A stretch of 64,000 nt of DNA from Streptococcus sanguinis. Lineage in GTDB: Bacteria; Bacillota; Bacilli; Lactobacillales; Streptococcaceae. The notes beneath the pieces were generated by a model, which ran no database searches, was not told the origin of the DNA, and saw only the letters and a list, made by a program, of their open reading frames with translations. Within the stretch, counting starts at the first letter, position 1. Every line of letters starts with the position of its first letter. The stretch spans positions 2,101,541 through 2,165,540 of the forward strand of contig NZ_CDMW01000001.1 in the NCBI RefSeq assembly GCF_001078705.1, given 5' to 3'. This document shows, in pieces, positions 37,087 through 46,470 of the stretch. The position numbers and the translations under genes are program-made.

Positions 37087-38151
37087 ATGAAAAAATTAGG
37101 AATTTATCTTTCTTGTTGTTTATTATTAACTTCATTACAAACGCCTTATGTTGTCAACGCGAATTCTACGGATTCCATTAAGGTAACTATTTCCAGTAAA
37201 GAAGCTAAATATCAAGAATATCAGAATGTTATCAAAAAGTTAAACGATGCAGGTTTTACTAATATAAAAACCAGTGAAATTAAAGATTTACCACTCGGAG
37301 TTTTTACTAAAGAAGGGGACATTGAAAATGGTGATGTTGAAGAAGTTAAAATTGACGGCAAAACAAAATTCAACAGTAGTGATAAATTTCGAAAGGATTC
37401 CTTAATTACTATCTCATATCACTCTTTTGCTTCCAACGAAGCGGATGAGAATTTAATTAGTCTCCCCTTTTCTTCTAAAGAAATTTCAAACCAAAATTAT
37501 AAAGATATTGTTAAAAAACTGAAAAAAGCTGGATTCACTAACATAAAAACTGAAAAAATTGATGATTTGGTATTTGGTTGGTTAAAAAAAGATGGAACAA
37601 TTGATCAAGTTAAAGTAGATGGAATAACAGATTTCAAGAAAAATGAAAAAATTAATAAAGATACTGAAATAATTGTTTCTTACCATACTTTTCCTGAACA
37701 GACAACTGAAGAAAAATCACCTATAAGTAATGTCGAAAATTCCAGTACAGCCACTTCACCTGAAAAGGACATACAAAACTCTAGTTCTTCTACTCAAGAA
37801 GTAATAACTACCGAAAACAATGCCGAATTTGCATCTATTCTACAAACTGATGAAGAGGGAAAAATAAAAGAATTTACAAAGAAATATTCTGGGAAAGTTG
37901 TTGAATTTGATGGATATATCGCAGACATCCAACGCCTTACGAATACGAAATATAATGCTGATGTACTGATTTATGCAGGCGATACAGGGGCACTCACAGG
38001 CCCAGCTTTCCAACTTCATAGAGTTAGCCTTACTAATCTATCTAAACAAGGAGTCACTGGAATAAATCAAAATATCCATATTAAAGCTACAATTGTTCCT
38101 AGAGATAATTATTTATTTGGCCTTGACCCTATTGAAGTGAAACCTCGGTAG
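37087..38151 (+). CDS. Secreted protein with two tandem repeats and a DUF4839-like C-terminus
   Basis: 354 residues. Signal peptide to about residue 25 (LLLTSLQTPYVVNA). Two repeats of about 85 residues follow (near 33-115 and 125-208), each with KKLKKAGFTNIKTEKI then KKDGTIDQVKVDG, then NKDTEIIVSYHTF, resembling PASTA-like modules. A Ser/Thr/Glu-rich linker leads to a C-terminal domain (about 250-354, FDGYIADIQRL, KATIVPRDNYLFGLDPIEVKPR) that resembles DUF4839. No wall anchor or lipobox is seen, so it is free or non-covalently bound. The gene is AT-rich with its own extended -10 (TGTTATACT) and AAAAGGAG, and differs in composition from the nan genes. Function unknown. Confidence 0.7.
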   Translation: MKKLGIYLSCCLLLTSLQTPYVVNANSTDSIKVTISSKEAKYQEYQNVIKKLNDAGFTNIKTSEIKDLPLGVFTKEGDIENGDVEEVKIDGKTKFNSSDKFRKDSLITISYHSFASNEADENLISLPFSSKEISNQNYKDIVKKLKKAGFTNIKTEKIDDLVFGWLKKDGTIDQVKVDGITDFKKNEKINKDTEIIVSYHTFPEQTTEEKSPISNVENSSTATSPEKDIQNSSSSTQEVITTENNAEFASILQTDEEGKIKEFTKKYSGKVVEFDGYIADIQRLTNTKYNADVLIYAGDTGALTGPAFQLHRVSLTNLSKQGVTGINQNIHIKATIVPRDNYLFGLDPIEVKPR

Positions 38152-38188
38152 ATTTCAACCTACTACCGCCGCAATACCCACAAACAAT

Positions 38189-38220
38189 AAAAACGAATCA
38201 GGATTTTCTGACTCGTTTTC
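38189..38220 (+). terminator. Terminator after the secreted protein gene
   Basis: AAAACGAATCAG (38190-38201) pairs with CTGACTCGTTTT (38208-38219) with one mismatch and is followed by a T run, between converging transcripts. Confidence 0.75.
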
Positions 38221-38249
38221 TTTTTTGGTCTAAATTTTTCCTCTTTCTT

Positions 38250-38579
38250 TCACAAGGGGAAGATTGGCCCATAGATTTCTAATTGGGGCTGAACTTTTTC
38301 CATATGAAAGGCATCGTAGGCACGCCACTTTTGATAAGTAGGCTGATCCATTTTGAGGCTACTAAGACCAATTAAAAAACTAACACTTTTATGGAAGCTT
38401 TCAAGAGCAATGAGAAGACGGTTATCCAGGGCCTTGGTTTTCTCCAAGCTCCTTAAAACTTCTGCTAAGCACTCGTAAAAGCGGATTTCATCTCTTGACT
38501 GAATTGCCTTCTTTTGAAAATCTTCCATCAAAGAACCTAGAAGCTGAGCAGCTTCCTGAATGAAACTTCTTTCTGCCAT
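38250..38579 (-). CDS. Small helical protein of unknown function at the end of the nan operon
   Basis: 109 residues, all-helical by appearance (LLGSLMEDFQKKAI, FYECLAEVLRSLEKTK), with no signal peptide or membrane segment. It follows nanK at a distance of 45 bases, across a hairpin, and has no known motif. The GC content and strand agree with the nan genes, so it is probably cotranscribed at a lower level. The family is not recognised. A regulatory or adaptor role is possible but cannot be supported by sequence. Confidence 0.5.
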   Translation of the reverse strand: MAERSFIQEAAQLLGSLMEDFQKKAIQSRDEIRFYECLAEVLRSLEKTKALDNRLLIALESFHKSVSFLIGLSSLKMDQPTYQKWRAYDAFHMEKVQPQLEIYGPIFPL

Positions 38580-38604
38580 TTGATTTTCCTCTTAAAAGAC
38601 AAGG

Positions 38605-38626
38605 AACCTGAGAAAAATCTCAGGTT
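38605..38626 (-). terminator. Hairpin after nanK
   Basis: AACCTGAGA (38605-38613) pairs with TCTCAGGTT (38618-38626) around AAAA. A weak T-rich stretch follows on the minus strand, so it is likely an attenuator before the small helical gene. Confidence 0.55.
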
Positions 38627-39509
38627 AAACTTGTCTATTTTTGAAATGATAGTAGGCTCCAAACATACCCGCAGTATTTTGATGATGAGCAAAGGCCAGT
38701 TTGGTTTTGTCAGCAATGCTTGGAACCAAAGCATCCTGCAAAGCCGCCTGAATACGCGGTCTAAGAATAGCTTCTTGTCCCATAATGCCGCCTCCTAGGA
38801 TAACAACTTCTGGATTAACGACATAGCAGATATTGGCAATTCCTTGACCCAGATAGCCAACCATGCGATCGATGCCCTCAATACAGAGTTTATTGCCCTC
38901 AGTTGCTTCTTTAAAAATCCGACGGCCATTCCAATGTTCTGCGTCTTCTCCGTGTAGCTCAGCCACATAATTGACCAAAGCAGTTGTAGATGCCACATCT
39001 TGGAAAGCTCCGTTCGGTAGATGCAGGTACCCAACCTCACAGGCAGAGTTACTAAAGCCATGGAAGACCTGACCATCTACGACCAGACAGCCTCCAATAC
39101 CTGTACCGATTGTCAAACAAAGGGCAATCTTCGCTCCCTTGCCACTACCCGACATAGCCTCCGCCAGACCAGCACAGTTGACATCATTTTCAATCTCACA
39201 AGGCAGGGAGAATGTTTCTTCCAGCACTTTTTTGAACTGGGTCCCAGCGTAATTCGGAATCTGTGGCCCAGCATAGAAAATTTCACCCTTGTCTGGATCC
39301 ACCATACCAGCTGATGAAATACAAATCCCAGCTAGAGCTCCTTTTTCTAAATAGCCTGCAACAATGCCTTCAACTTTCTGCATAATTCCCGGACCGCCTT
39401 TGTGGGCCTCCGTTGGCATTTCATGTGCTTCCACCAAGGTTTCCGCCTCGTTGATTAAGCCATACTTGATATTGGTGCCGCCAATATCAATAGCAACATA
39501 GTGTTTCAT
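38625..39509 (-). CDS. nanK: ROK-family N-acetylmannosamine kinase
   Basis: 294 residues. The N-terminal phosphate loop is AIDIGGTNIKYGLI, a second ATP-binding segment is LCLTIGTGIGGCLVV, and VNPEVVILGGGIMGQEAIL ends the family pattern. The zinc-binding Cys cluster of typical ROK proteins (CxCGxxGC) is replaced by ACEVGYLHL, so this kinase lacks the zinc site, as some streptococcal and Listeria ROK kinases do. It phosphorylates ManNAc produced by NanA for NanE. A glucokinase role is less likely in this operon. Confidence 0.85.
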   Translation of the reverse strand: MKHYVAIDIGGTNIKYGLINEAETLVEAHEMPTEAHKGGPGIMQKVEGIVAGYLEKGALAGICISSAGMVDPDKGEIFYAGPQIPNYAGTQFKKVLEETFSLPCEIENDVNCAGLAEAMSGSGKGAKIALCLTIGTGIGGCLVVDGQVFHGFSNSACEVGYLHLPNGAFQDVASTTALVNYVAELHGEDAEHWNGRRIFKEATEGNKLCIEGIDRMVGYLGQGIANICYVVNPEVVILGGGIMGQEAILRPRIQAALQDALVPSIADKTKLAFAHHQNTAGMFGAYYHFKNRQV

Positions 39510-39542
39510 AGCACACCTTCTCTCTAGTGTTTATCCTGTTGC

Positions 39543-40460
39543 TTATAAAAATTGCTCCTTGGTTTGTCTAATCAACTGAGCAGCTTCTTCCACAATTGGC
39601 CGATCACTTTCCTGTAGCGGTGTCAGAGGAGAGCGGACAGATCCGATGGCCAAGCCTTCGTTAATTTCCAAAACACCCTTAATAACAGCGTACATATTGC
39701 CGCGAGCGCTGGTTAATTTTCCGATGATGGCATTTATCGCATATTGCAATTCTTTAGCACGTTCTAATTCCTTGTCAGCAATCAGTTGATTGAGTTTGAG
39801 GAAGAGCTCTGGCATAGCTCCGTATGTACCACCGATACCGGCTGCAGCACCCATAAGACGGCCACCTAAGAATTGCTCATCTGGACCATTAAAGACTACA
39901 TGATCTTCTCCCCCAAGAGCTACAAAGGTTTGAATATCCTGCACCGGCATTGAAGAATTCTTCACACCAATCACGCGCTCATTCTTGAGCATTTCCTTAT
40001 AAAGGCTAGGAGTCAAGGCTACACCAGCCAGCTGAGGGATATTGTAAATCACGAAATCAGTATTAGGCGCCGCCGCACTGATGTCATTCCAATATTGGGC
40101 AACCGAATACTCTGGCAAACGGAAATAAATCGGCGGAATAGCTGCAATAGCATCGACTCGCAAACTTTCCGCATGACGAGCCAGCTCCACGCTGTCTTTA
40201 GTATTGTTGCAAGCCACATGGGCAATGATGGTCAGACGACCCTTAGCAACTTTCATCACTTCTTCTAGAACTCGTTTTCGGTCTTCTACACTCAGATAGA
40301 TACATTCGCCCGAAGAACCGTTGACATAAAGACCTTGCACGCCCTTGGCGATGAAATATTCCACTAAAGCGCGAGTCCGCTCCGGGCTGATTTCACCCTC
40401 CTCGTCATAGCAAGCGTAGAAAGCAGGAATGACACCTTGGTATTTTTTTAAATCTGACAT
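39543..40460 (-). CDS. nanA: N-acetylneuraminate lyase
   Basis: 305 residues, DHDPS/NAL family. Splits Neu5Ac into ManNAc and pyruvate. The Schiff-base lysine is K167 (ERVIGVKNSS), the catalytic tyrosine is Y139 (FVIYNIP), and the carboxylate-binding GSSGE is at 48-52. It lies between the oxidoreductase and nanK. The sialidase of the same nickname in pneumococcus is unrelated. AGGAG-like GGAGAAAA precedes the ATG. Confidence 0.93.
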   Translation of the reverse strand: MSDLKKYQGVIPAFYACYDEEGEISPERTRALVEYFIAKGVQGLYVNGSSGECIYLSVEDRKRVLEEVMKVAKGRLTIIAHVACNNTKDSVELARHAESLRVDAIAAIPPIYFRLPEYSVAQYWNDISAAAPNTDFVIYNIPQLAGVALTPSLYKEMLKNERVIGVKNSSMPVQDIQTFVALGGEDHVVFNGPDEQFLGGRLMGAAAGIGGTYGAMPELFLKLNQLIADKELERAKELQYAINAIIGKLTSARGNMYAVIKGVLEINEGLAIGSVRSPLTPLQESDRPIVEEAAQLIRQTKEQFL

Positions 40461-40522
40461 AGTTTTCTCCTAATGTTTTAGAAATGAGAGGGATGAAAAT
40501 TATTGTTTCATCCCCACATCTT

Positions 40523-41626
40523 TTATTTTACAATTTCCGATAATTTAACTTTACGATCTTCAAACATAGACTGAGTACATGCATCTGCTGTTGCAATAGC
40601 CTCCAGAGCTGCTTCTCCTGTCAATAATTTTTTGAATTCTTCTGTTACCGGTGCTCCCTGCATGATTTCATGAAGATAACGCATTTCCTTGTCAATAACA
40701 GATGATAACCACAATGGGGTACGTTTACCAGGTTTTCCGTAAGCAATCGCTCCATCCATTTCGGTACTATGGTAAATACGAGTACGATCATCATCTTCTT
40801 CCTGTGACTCGTGAATTAGGAAGTAACTTTCTTGGCCATCTAATTTGAGAGTTCCTTTACAGTTGAACAAGTCCAGACGAATCGCACCTTTTGTCCCTTG
40901 AATCAAGACATAGTGTTCACCCCAGCGATAAGCAGAACCCCATTCTAGCAAAGCAAAACGCTTGTTTGAAAATTCCATATTAACAAAAATCATGTCATCT
41001 TCATCCCCAAAGTTTTCTCCCTCATGAGCTACATTGCCGCCAGTCATTGTAACAGTTTCAGGCATCCCACCCATAAGAAATTGAACACAGTCCAATTCAT
41101 GGATATGGTGATATAAGTGACCACCAGATTTTTCGCGGATTTTCTTCCAAGATACTGATGGTTGTTGCTCCTCCCATCCATTACGAGCTGTATGACAATA
41201 TAGAACGTCCCCAATCACACCTTGATTGATTAATTCTTTGGCATGATGAACACCATTAAAGAAGTTCATGATATGCCCCGCCATAAAGGTCACATTATTT
41301 TCTTTACAAGCATCTACCATTTCGCGACAATCCTCATAGGAAAGAGCAATTGGTTTTTCACAAAAAACATTTTTTCCATGCTGAGCTGCTTTGATAACCG
41401 GTTCTTTATGAAGATTATTTGGAGAAGCTACAATAACACAGTCAACTTCATCGCTAGCCACTAACTCATCTATCGAAGCTGCAACTTTCGCTCCTAACTC
41501 TTCAGCTACTGCTTCCGCGTTTTCTGGATCATAAACAATCGTAATCTCTGCACCATCATTTTTTTGCATATAACGAGCCAATTCAGCTCCAAAATATCCT
41601 GTTCCTACGACGCCATATTTAACCAT
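40523..41626 (-). CDS. Gfo/Idh/MocA oxidoreductase, candidate NanOx (2,7-anhydro-Neu5Ac hydratase)
   Basis: 367 residues. NAD-binding GTGYFG at 8-13, the family EKP motif at 90-92 and the histidine-rich catalytic helix GGHLYHHIHELD at about 168-179. In Escherichia coli (YjhC) and Ruminococcus gnavus, related enzymes in nan operons convert 2,7-anhydro-Neu5Ac to Neu5Ac by an NAD-dependent oxidation-reduction cycle. The position between transporter and nanA agrees with that role here, but the specificity is inference. Other sugar dehydrogenase roles remain possible. GGAGAAT-type GGAG lies before the ATG. Confidence 0.75.
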   Translation of the reverse strand: MVKYGVVGTGYFGAELARYMQKNDGAEITIVYDPENAEAVAEELGAKVAASIDELVASDEVDCVIVASPNNLHKEPVIKAAQHGKNVFCEKPIALSYEDCREMVDACKENNVTFMAGHIMNFFNGVHHAKELINQGVIGDVLYCHTARNGWEEQQPSVSWKKIREKSGGHLYHHIHELDCVQFLMGGMPETVTMTGGNVAHEGENFGDEDDMIFVNMEFSNKRFALLEWGSAYRWGEHYVLIQGTKGAIRLDLFNCKGTLKLDGQESYFLIHESQEEDDDRTRIYHSTEMDGAIAYGKPGKRTPLWLSSVIDKEMRYLHEIMQGAPVTEEFKKLLTGEAALEAIATADACTQSMFEDRKVKLSEIVK

Positions 41627-41698
41627 TTTTATTCTCCTGTTGTTTAATACAATATCCTATTTTTAACTTATATATTGACTAATGTTGTTTCGAAATGT

Positions 41699-42532
41699 CT
41701 ATTTTACAGATCCTTCTGAAAGACCACTTGCAATCTTATTTTGAATGATTGAGAAGAAGATGATAGAAGGCAATACAACAATCACAGATGCCGCCATCAT
41801 ATCTCCCCAGTCTAGCACCTCTGACCCATTCAATGAACGTAATGCTACTGCAACGGTCATTTTACTTGTATCGTTGATCAGTATCAATGCATATAAGAAT
41901 TCATTCCACGCATTAATAAAGGTATAAATCGCTGTTGCAACAATTCCAGGAGCAACAATTGGTAATACCACTTTATAAAAAGTAACAAATTTATTTGCTC
42001 CATCAATACGGGCTGCCTCTTCAATCCCAATTGGAACCGTTTGGAAGAAGCCAACCAGCAGCCATACTGCATAAGGTACACTAAATGACAAATAAATGAT
42101 GATAAGGCCAATGATGCTATTTCCCAAACCTGCTTTTGCAATTGCAATAGAATAAGGTATTGCTAGCAAAATAGGTGGGAAAATATAAGTTGTTACCAAA
42201 AGCCGTGACATTATTGCTCCTAGTTTAGGGAAGAAACGAACAATACCATAAGCAGCCATGGAAGAAATAATCGTTGCAATAACTGTTGTGGACAAAGAAA
42301 TTACTAAACTATTTCGGATATTATCAACGAAATGCAAATCATTAATAACATGTGTAAAGTAGTCTAGCGTAAAAGTCTGAGGCCAGAAGCGAGTTGGAAA
42401 TTGTGTCAACTCCCCTTTTCCTTTAATTGAAGATATAATAATCCATACAAGCGGGAAGATTGCAACAATTGTTGCAATTATCAAAACTAAATGAGCTCCG
42501 ATATCTAAGTAGAAATTTGATTTTTTCTTCAT
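41699..42532 (-). CDS. Sialic acid ABC transporter permease (MalG type)
   Basis: 277 residues, six membrane helices, with the ABC permease EAA loop IEEAARIDGANKFVTFYKVVLPI written here in part: EAARIDGANKF near residue 175. It pairs with the MalF-type permease upstream, whose last base is shared with this start (overlap at 42532). The carbohydrate family CUT1 is indicated. It lies inside the nan operon and should import Neu5Ac or a derivative together with the lipoprotein and the operon's own MsmK-type ATPase. Confidence 0.88.
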   Translation of the reverse strand: MKKKSNFYLDIGAHLVLIIATIVAIFPLVWIIISSIKGKGELTQFPTRFWPQTFTLDYFTHVINDLHFVDNIRNSLVISLSTTVIATIISSMAAYGIVRFFPKLGAIMSRLLVTTYIFPPILLAIPYSIAIAKAGLGNSIIGLIIIYLSFSVPYAVWLLVGFFQTVPIGIEEAARIDGANKFVTFYKVVLPIVAPGIVATAIYTFINAWNEFLYALILINDTSKMTVAVALRSLNGSEVLDWGDMMAASVIVVLPSIIFFSIIQNKIASGLSEGSVK

Positions 42533-43416
42533 TATTTTCTACCCTCCTTTTCCCATTTACTAATTACAGAGAAGTAAATGAAGCAAACTGTCAATAGGAA
42601 GATAAAGAGCAATACTGTGACTGCTGAAGCTCGTCCTAATAACTTCGTTCCCCAACCTAAGTTGTAAGCGAAAATCGGCAAGGTCATAGTCGCATTAGAT
42701 GGACCACCACCAGTAATGAGGTAGATAATATCAAAATTGTTAAAGATCCAAACCGTTCTCAGTACAACTAGCAATCCTACAACGACCTTAATATGCGGAA
42801 AAGTAATATGTCTGAACACTTGCCAACTTGTCGCACCATCAATTTTAGCTGCCTCAAACTGCTCCTGAGGAACTGTTTGAAGTGCAGATAAAACATTAAC
42901 CATAATCATTGGAGCTCCAAACCAGATATTGATAAACACTAAGCAAATAAAGGCCCACGTGCTATCAGTCAGAAAAGCTGGAGCATGCTCCATTAAACCA
43001 AGTTTAACAATGATATTTGGCAGATACCCATAGACACCATTTAGAATCCATTGCCATGAAAAAGCAATAACAATTGTAGGAAAGGCCCACGGTACGATTA
43101 ACAACGTCCGATAAAGTTTTTTAAATCGTCGCACTCTATGCAAAGCAAGAGCCAGAATAAATCCGATGATAACTTGTCCAGCTAAGGAAAGGACAGTCCA
43201 TTTTATTGAATTAAAAAATGCACTAAAAAAGTTAGGGTCTGACAATACTGCTTTATAATTATCCAAACCAACAAAACGATAGTTGGGCATAATTAAATTC
43301 TTATTGGTAAAGCTATAAAAGATGCTTGAAAAAAATGGATAAACAAAGAGTAATCCTACGATAATCACCGCTGGCAGTACAAATATCCAACGCGTCAAAT
43401 TACGATCTCTGACCAT
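42532..43416 (-). CDS. Sialic acid ABC transporter permease (MalF type)
   Basis: 294 residues, six membrane helices with a cytoplasmic basic N-terminus (MVRDRNLTRW). The EAA-type loop is FEAAKIDGATSWQVFRHITFP, seen here as EAAKIDGATSWQVF near residue 185. A hairpin in front of it (43443-43468) separates it from the binding-protein gene. It overlaps the MalG-type permease by one base. Confidence 0.88.
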   Translation of the reverse strand: MVRDRNLTRWIFVLPAVIIVGLLFVYPFFSSIFYSFTNKNLIMPNYRFVGLDNYKAVLSDPNFFSAFFNSIKWTVLSLAGQVIIGFILALALHRVRRFKKLYRTLLIVPWAFPTIVIAFSWQWILNGVYGYLPNIIVKLGLMEHAPAFLTDSTWAFICLVFINIWFGAPMIMVNVLSALQTVPQEQFEAAKIDGATSWQVFRHITFPHIKVVVGLLVVLRTVWIFNNFDIIYLITGGGPSNATMTLPIFAYNLGWGTKLLGRASAVTVLLFIFLLTVCFIYFSVISKWEKEGRK

Positions 43417-43442
43417 CTCTTACCCCTTTCTTTAAAATAAGA

Positions 43443-43468
43443 GGCTATAGCGCTACTGCACCATAGCC
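43443..43468 (-). terminator. Attenuator between binding protein and permease genes
   Basis: GGCTAT (43443-43448) pairs with ATAGCC (43463-43468) around GCGCTACTG. It lies in the 67-base gap after the lipoprotein gene and would lower permease relative to binding-protein messenger, a common arrangement in sugar ABC operons. Confidence 0.5.
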
Positions 43469-43483
43469 CTAATAATCCAGGTA

Positions 43484-44830
43484 TTATTTCACATCAACTG
43501 CAACCGTTTCAAATAAATCGTTTAATTGCTTTTCAGCATCTTTTGCTGCAGCCATAGGGTCTTTCCCATTTGTGATAATATCTTGGAACATCTGTTCAAT
43601 AATGTGTTGGTTTGTCAACATACCAGCCTCAACACTTGGGCCATTTTCATAACCAATAGCAGTACCTTTTTGAACAGCCTCGTTGATTACTTGTTCAGCA
43701 TGTTGGAATTTTTGACGTGTTTCATTTTCCTTATAAGCTGGTAAATCAGAAATACCGCTAATCGTTGGCAACATACCAACTGGTGTGGAATCTAAGAAAC
43801 CAACATAGTTGTCTTGTTCATACAGATATTCTAAAAATGCTTTTGCAACTTCTGGATGTTTAGAATTTTTCCATACAACCATTGGAACATTTGAAGTTTC
43901 AATCCCTTGATCTTTATCGGATGATTTGACCTTCGGAATAGGATAAGCATCAATTGATTCTAATAATTGTGGACTGTTCGCTTCAACCCCTCCAATGTGG
44001 AAACCTGAGTTAAAATCAAAGGCTGTCTTACCTTGGTAGAATAGGGTAGCTTGTTGTAATACATTATAATTGAGTGAATCTTTAGGAGAAACATCCTTGT
44101 ACATTTTCACCCAGTATTTGATTCCTTCTTGAGCCAAATCACTAGTTAAATCAACCTTCTTATCCTTTGTTAATAGGCTTCCTCCTGCACTACGAACATA
44201 GAAATTCAGGAAACGAGTAGCCATAAAGTCATTCGTACCAAGCGGAACTGACATACCATAAACTCCATCAGCTGTTAATTTCTTAGATGCTTCATAAAGT
44301 TCATCCCAAGTTTTAGGTACTTCAATATTGTGTTGTTTTAATAAATCTGTTCGTACCCACATCACTTGCGCATGGGAATAAAGAGGAGCAGAATAGTAAT
44401 CACTTCCAATTTTTGCTTCATTCAGAGCTGTTTTATTGAAACGATCTTTTCCAATTTTGTCAATTGTATCATTCAATGGAACAATAGCATCTGAGTTAAT
44501 CATTTCCATTACTTGGTTCGGCAAAGCTGTACTGACATCAGGTACGTTTCCGTTAGCAAGGCCTGTTGTCCATTTGGTGTAAAAGTCATTCCAAGAAAAA
44601 GTTTCAATTTTAATCTTAACTTTTGGATGCTTCTTCATAAATTCATCTGCAGATTTCTGGATACTTTCTAAACGAGGTCCCTGTGTAAATGAGTGCCACA
44701 TAACGATTTCCCCAGATAATTCACCTGAATCATTTCCTTTACTATTTTCCCCACTTGGAGAACAACCACTGATTATCAGTGCGACAAGTCCTGTTAGAAG
44801 AACGAATAAAAATTTCTTTAGATTTTTCAT
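43484..44830 (-). CDS. Sialic acid ABC transporter substrate-binding lipoprotein
   Basis: 448 residues. A lipobox (LIISGC) follows a short hydrophobic leader, so the cysteine at about residue 23 becomes lipid-modified and anchors the protein outside the membrane. The rest is a two-lobed CUT1 binding protein (IVMWHSFTQGPRLESIQ at the start, KHPEVAKAFLEYLYEQDN near the hinge). It binds sialic acid or 2,7-anhydro-sialic acid for the permeases downstream. Which form cannot be read from the sequence; the neighbouring NanOx-like gene favours the anhydro form. Confidence 0.87.
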   Translation of the reverse strand: MKNLKKFLFVLLTGLVALIISGCSPSGENSKGNDSGELSGEIVMWHSFTQGPRLESIQKSADEFMKKHPKVKIKIETFSWNDFYTKWTTGLANGNVPDVSTALPNQVMEMINSDAIVPLNDTIDKIGKDRFNKTALNEAKIGSDYYSAPLYSHAQVMWVRTDLLKQHNIEVPKTWDELYEASKKLTADGVYGMSVPLGTNDFMATRFLNFYVRSAGGSLLTKDKKVDLTSDLAQEGIKYWVKMYKDVSPKDSLNYNVLQQATLFYQGKTAFDFNSGFHIGGVEANSPQLLESIDAYPIPKVKSSDKDQGIETSNVPMVVWKNSKHPEVAKAFLEYLYEQDNYVGFLDSTPVGMLPTISGISDLPAYKENETRQKFQHAEQVINEAVQKGTAIGYENGPSVEAGMLTNQHIIEQMFQDIITNGKDPMAAAKDAEKQLNDLFETVAVDVK

Positions 44831-44847
44831 AGTTTACCTCTTTCTAT

Positions 44848-45300
44848 TTAAGAAATAGCTACTTTAAATACTACTTTTTTTAAGGGTAGATCATTTACAC
44901 GAACTTTTGGCTGATGCAAATCCTCAGGGAATGTTATTAAACATTCTCCAGATTTCAAGTGAATAAGCTGCTCCACTTTTCCTTCATATAATTCAATATC
45001 CTTTTCGCTATTATAAGGTTGACTAACTGTTGTGCTTTTAACAGAAGAAACTGCCATATCTTCTGTATTTTCTAACACCAGATGGATATCAAGATATTTC
45101 CTATGAGTTTCAAAGAAATCTCCTGGTTGACCATCTGCTACATAACTAAAACAATTGCCAAATAATTTATCACCTTCAATATCTATCTTCCCTTCTGGAA
45201 GACTTCCCAAATCAACTGTTTTTAAAAAATTTATTAATCTTTCAAAATATGGATTTACTCCTACATAAGTTGATAGATTATTAATTTCCGTTACAATCAT
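44848..45300 (-). CDS. YhcH/YjgK/YiaL-family protein (NanQ-like sialic acid anomerase)
   Basis: 150 residues with the beta-sandwich pattern of the family (EGDKLFGNCFSYVADG, FFETHRKYLDIHLVLENTE, CLITFPEDLHQPKV). In Escherichia coli the nan-operon member NanQ interconverts sialic-acid anomers, which helps cells take up or metabolise sugars released as one anomer. Metal-binding His/Glu residues appear in the THRKYLDIHLVLE and HQPK segments. It is between the ABC ATPase gene and the binding protein. Exact activity is inferred from the family. Confidence 0.8.
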   Translation of the reverse strand: MIVTEINNLSTYVGVNPYFERLINFLKTVDLGSLPEGKIDIEGDKLFGNCFSYVADGQPGDFFETHRKYLDIHLVLENTEDMAVSSVKSTTVSQPYNSEKDIELYEGKVEQLIHLKSGECLITFPEDLHQPKVRVNDLPLKKVVFKVAIS

Positions 45301-45323
45301 AATTAAAATTTCCTTATAAAATT

Positions 45324-46457
45324 TTATTTAATACGTGAACCGTTCTCTAATTCAAAGAAGTGTGCTTTTGCAATATTGAATACCAAGTTTATTTTCTGTC
45401 CTGCTTCATGGTAATTATGAGCAGCAACACGTGCAGAAAATTCCTGAACTCCTACTTTACAATAAAGGATAGAATCGCTTCCTAAAAGTTCAGAAACTAT
45501 AATCTCTGCTTCAACAACAGAATCTGGGAAAGCATCAGCAGCTATCAACTCAGCCGAGATATCCTCTGGTCGAATGCCCAATATCACTTTCTTTCCTTGA
45601 TAGCCTTTTTCTTCTAGGATTTTACGCTGACCGTCTGGAAGTCCAACAGCAAAGCCTTGTCCATCTGTAAGCTGATTGCCCTCTAAGTTCACTTCAAAGA
45701 AATTCATAGCTGGACTGCCGATAAAACCTGCCACAAATTTATTAGCTGGTTCGTTATAAAGTTCCTGAGGCGTACCGATTTGCTCGATTCGGCCGATAGT
45801 ACCTGTTCCTGCTTCGTTCTTAGTAGCTGACATGATAACGATGCGGTCAGCCAAGGTCATGGCCTCGGTCTGGTCGTGGGTTACATAGATAGTCGTCGCT
45901 CCGATACGGCGGTGAATTTTTGCAATTTCTGCCCGCATGGACACGCGCAGTTTGGCATCCAAGTTAGACAAGGGCTCATCCATAAGGAATACTTTGGCAT
46001 CACGGACAATCGCCCGCCCCATAGCTACCCGCTGGCGCTGACCACCAGACAGGTCGGCTGGTTTACGATCCAGAAGCTCTTTCAGCCCAAGGATTTCCGC
46101 CGCTTCCTGGACTCTTTTGTCAATATCAGCCTTGTCATACTTGCGAAGCTTGAGCCCGAATGCCATATTGTCATAAACAGTCATGTGAGGATAAAGGGCA
46201 TAATTTTGGAAAACCATGGCGATATCCCGATCTTTAGGAGCAATGTCATTGACAAGGTTTTGATCAATATAGAGCTCCCCTTCTGTGATATCCTCAAGGC
46301 CTGCAATCATCCGCAAGGTTGTTGATTTTCCGCAACCGGAAGGTCCTACAAAAACGATAAACTCCTTATCCTTAATATTCAAATCAAAATTTTCAACAGA
46401 GTAAAAATCACTATTAGGATATTTTTTATATAGTTTATTTAGTGTTAAGGTTGTCAT
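45324..46457 (-). CDS. msmK: MsmK-type ABC sugar ATPase inside the nan operon
   Basis: 377 residues: Walker A GPSGCGKST (about 37-45), signature LSGGQRQRVAMGRAIV, Walker B VFLMDEPLSNLDAKL, then the C-terminal regulatory OB domains of CUT1 ATPases (LGIRPEDISAELI). In many streptococci one MsmK energises several sugar importers including the sialic-acid transporter, and is encoded elsewhere. Here it sits between nanE and the NanQ-like gene, so this copy may be the general one or a locus-specific one. Good -10 and cre sites lie before nanE. Confidence 0.88.
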   Translation of the reverse strand: MTTLTLNKLYKKYPNSDFYSVENFDLNIKDKEFIVFVGPSGCGKSTTLRMIAGLEDITEGELYIDQNLVNDIAPKDRDIAMVFQNYALYPHMTVYDNMAFGLKLRKYDKADIDKRVQEAAEILGLKELLDRKPADLSGGQRQRVAMGRAIVRDAKVFLMDEPLSNLDAKLRVSMRAEIAKIHRRIGATTIYVTHDQTEAMTLADRIVIMSATKNEAGTGTIGRIEQIGTPQELYNEPANKFVAGFIGSPAMNFFEVNLEGNQLTDGQGFAVGLPDGQRKILEEKGYQGKKVILGIRPEDISAELIAADAFPDSVVEAEIIVSELLGSDSILYCKVGVQEFSARVAAHNYHEAGQKINLVFNIAKAHFFELENGSRIK

Positions 46458-46470
46458 TCATCTACCTCAC

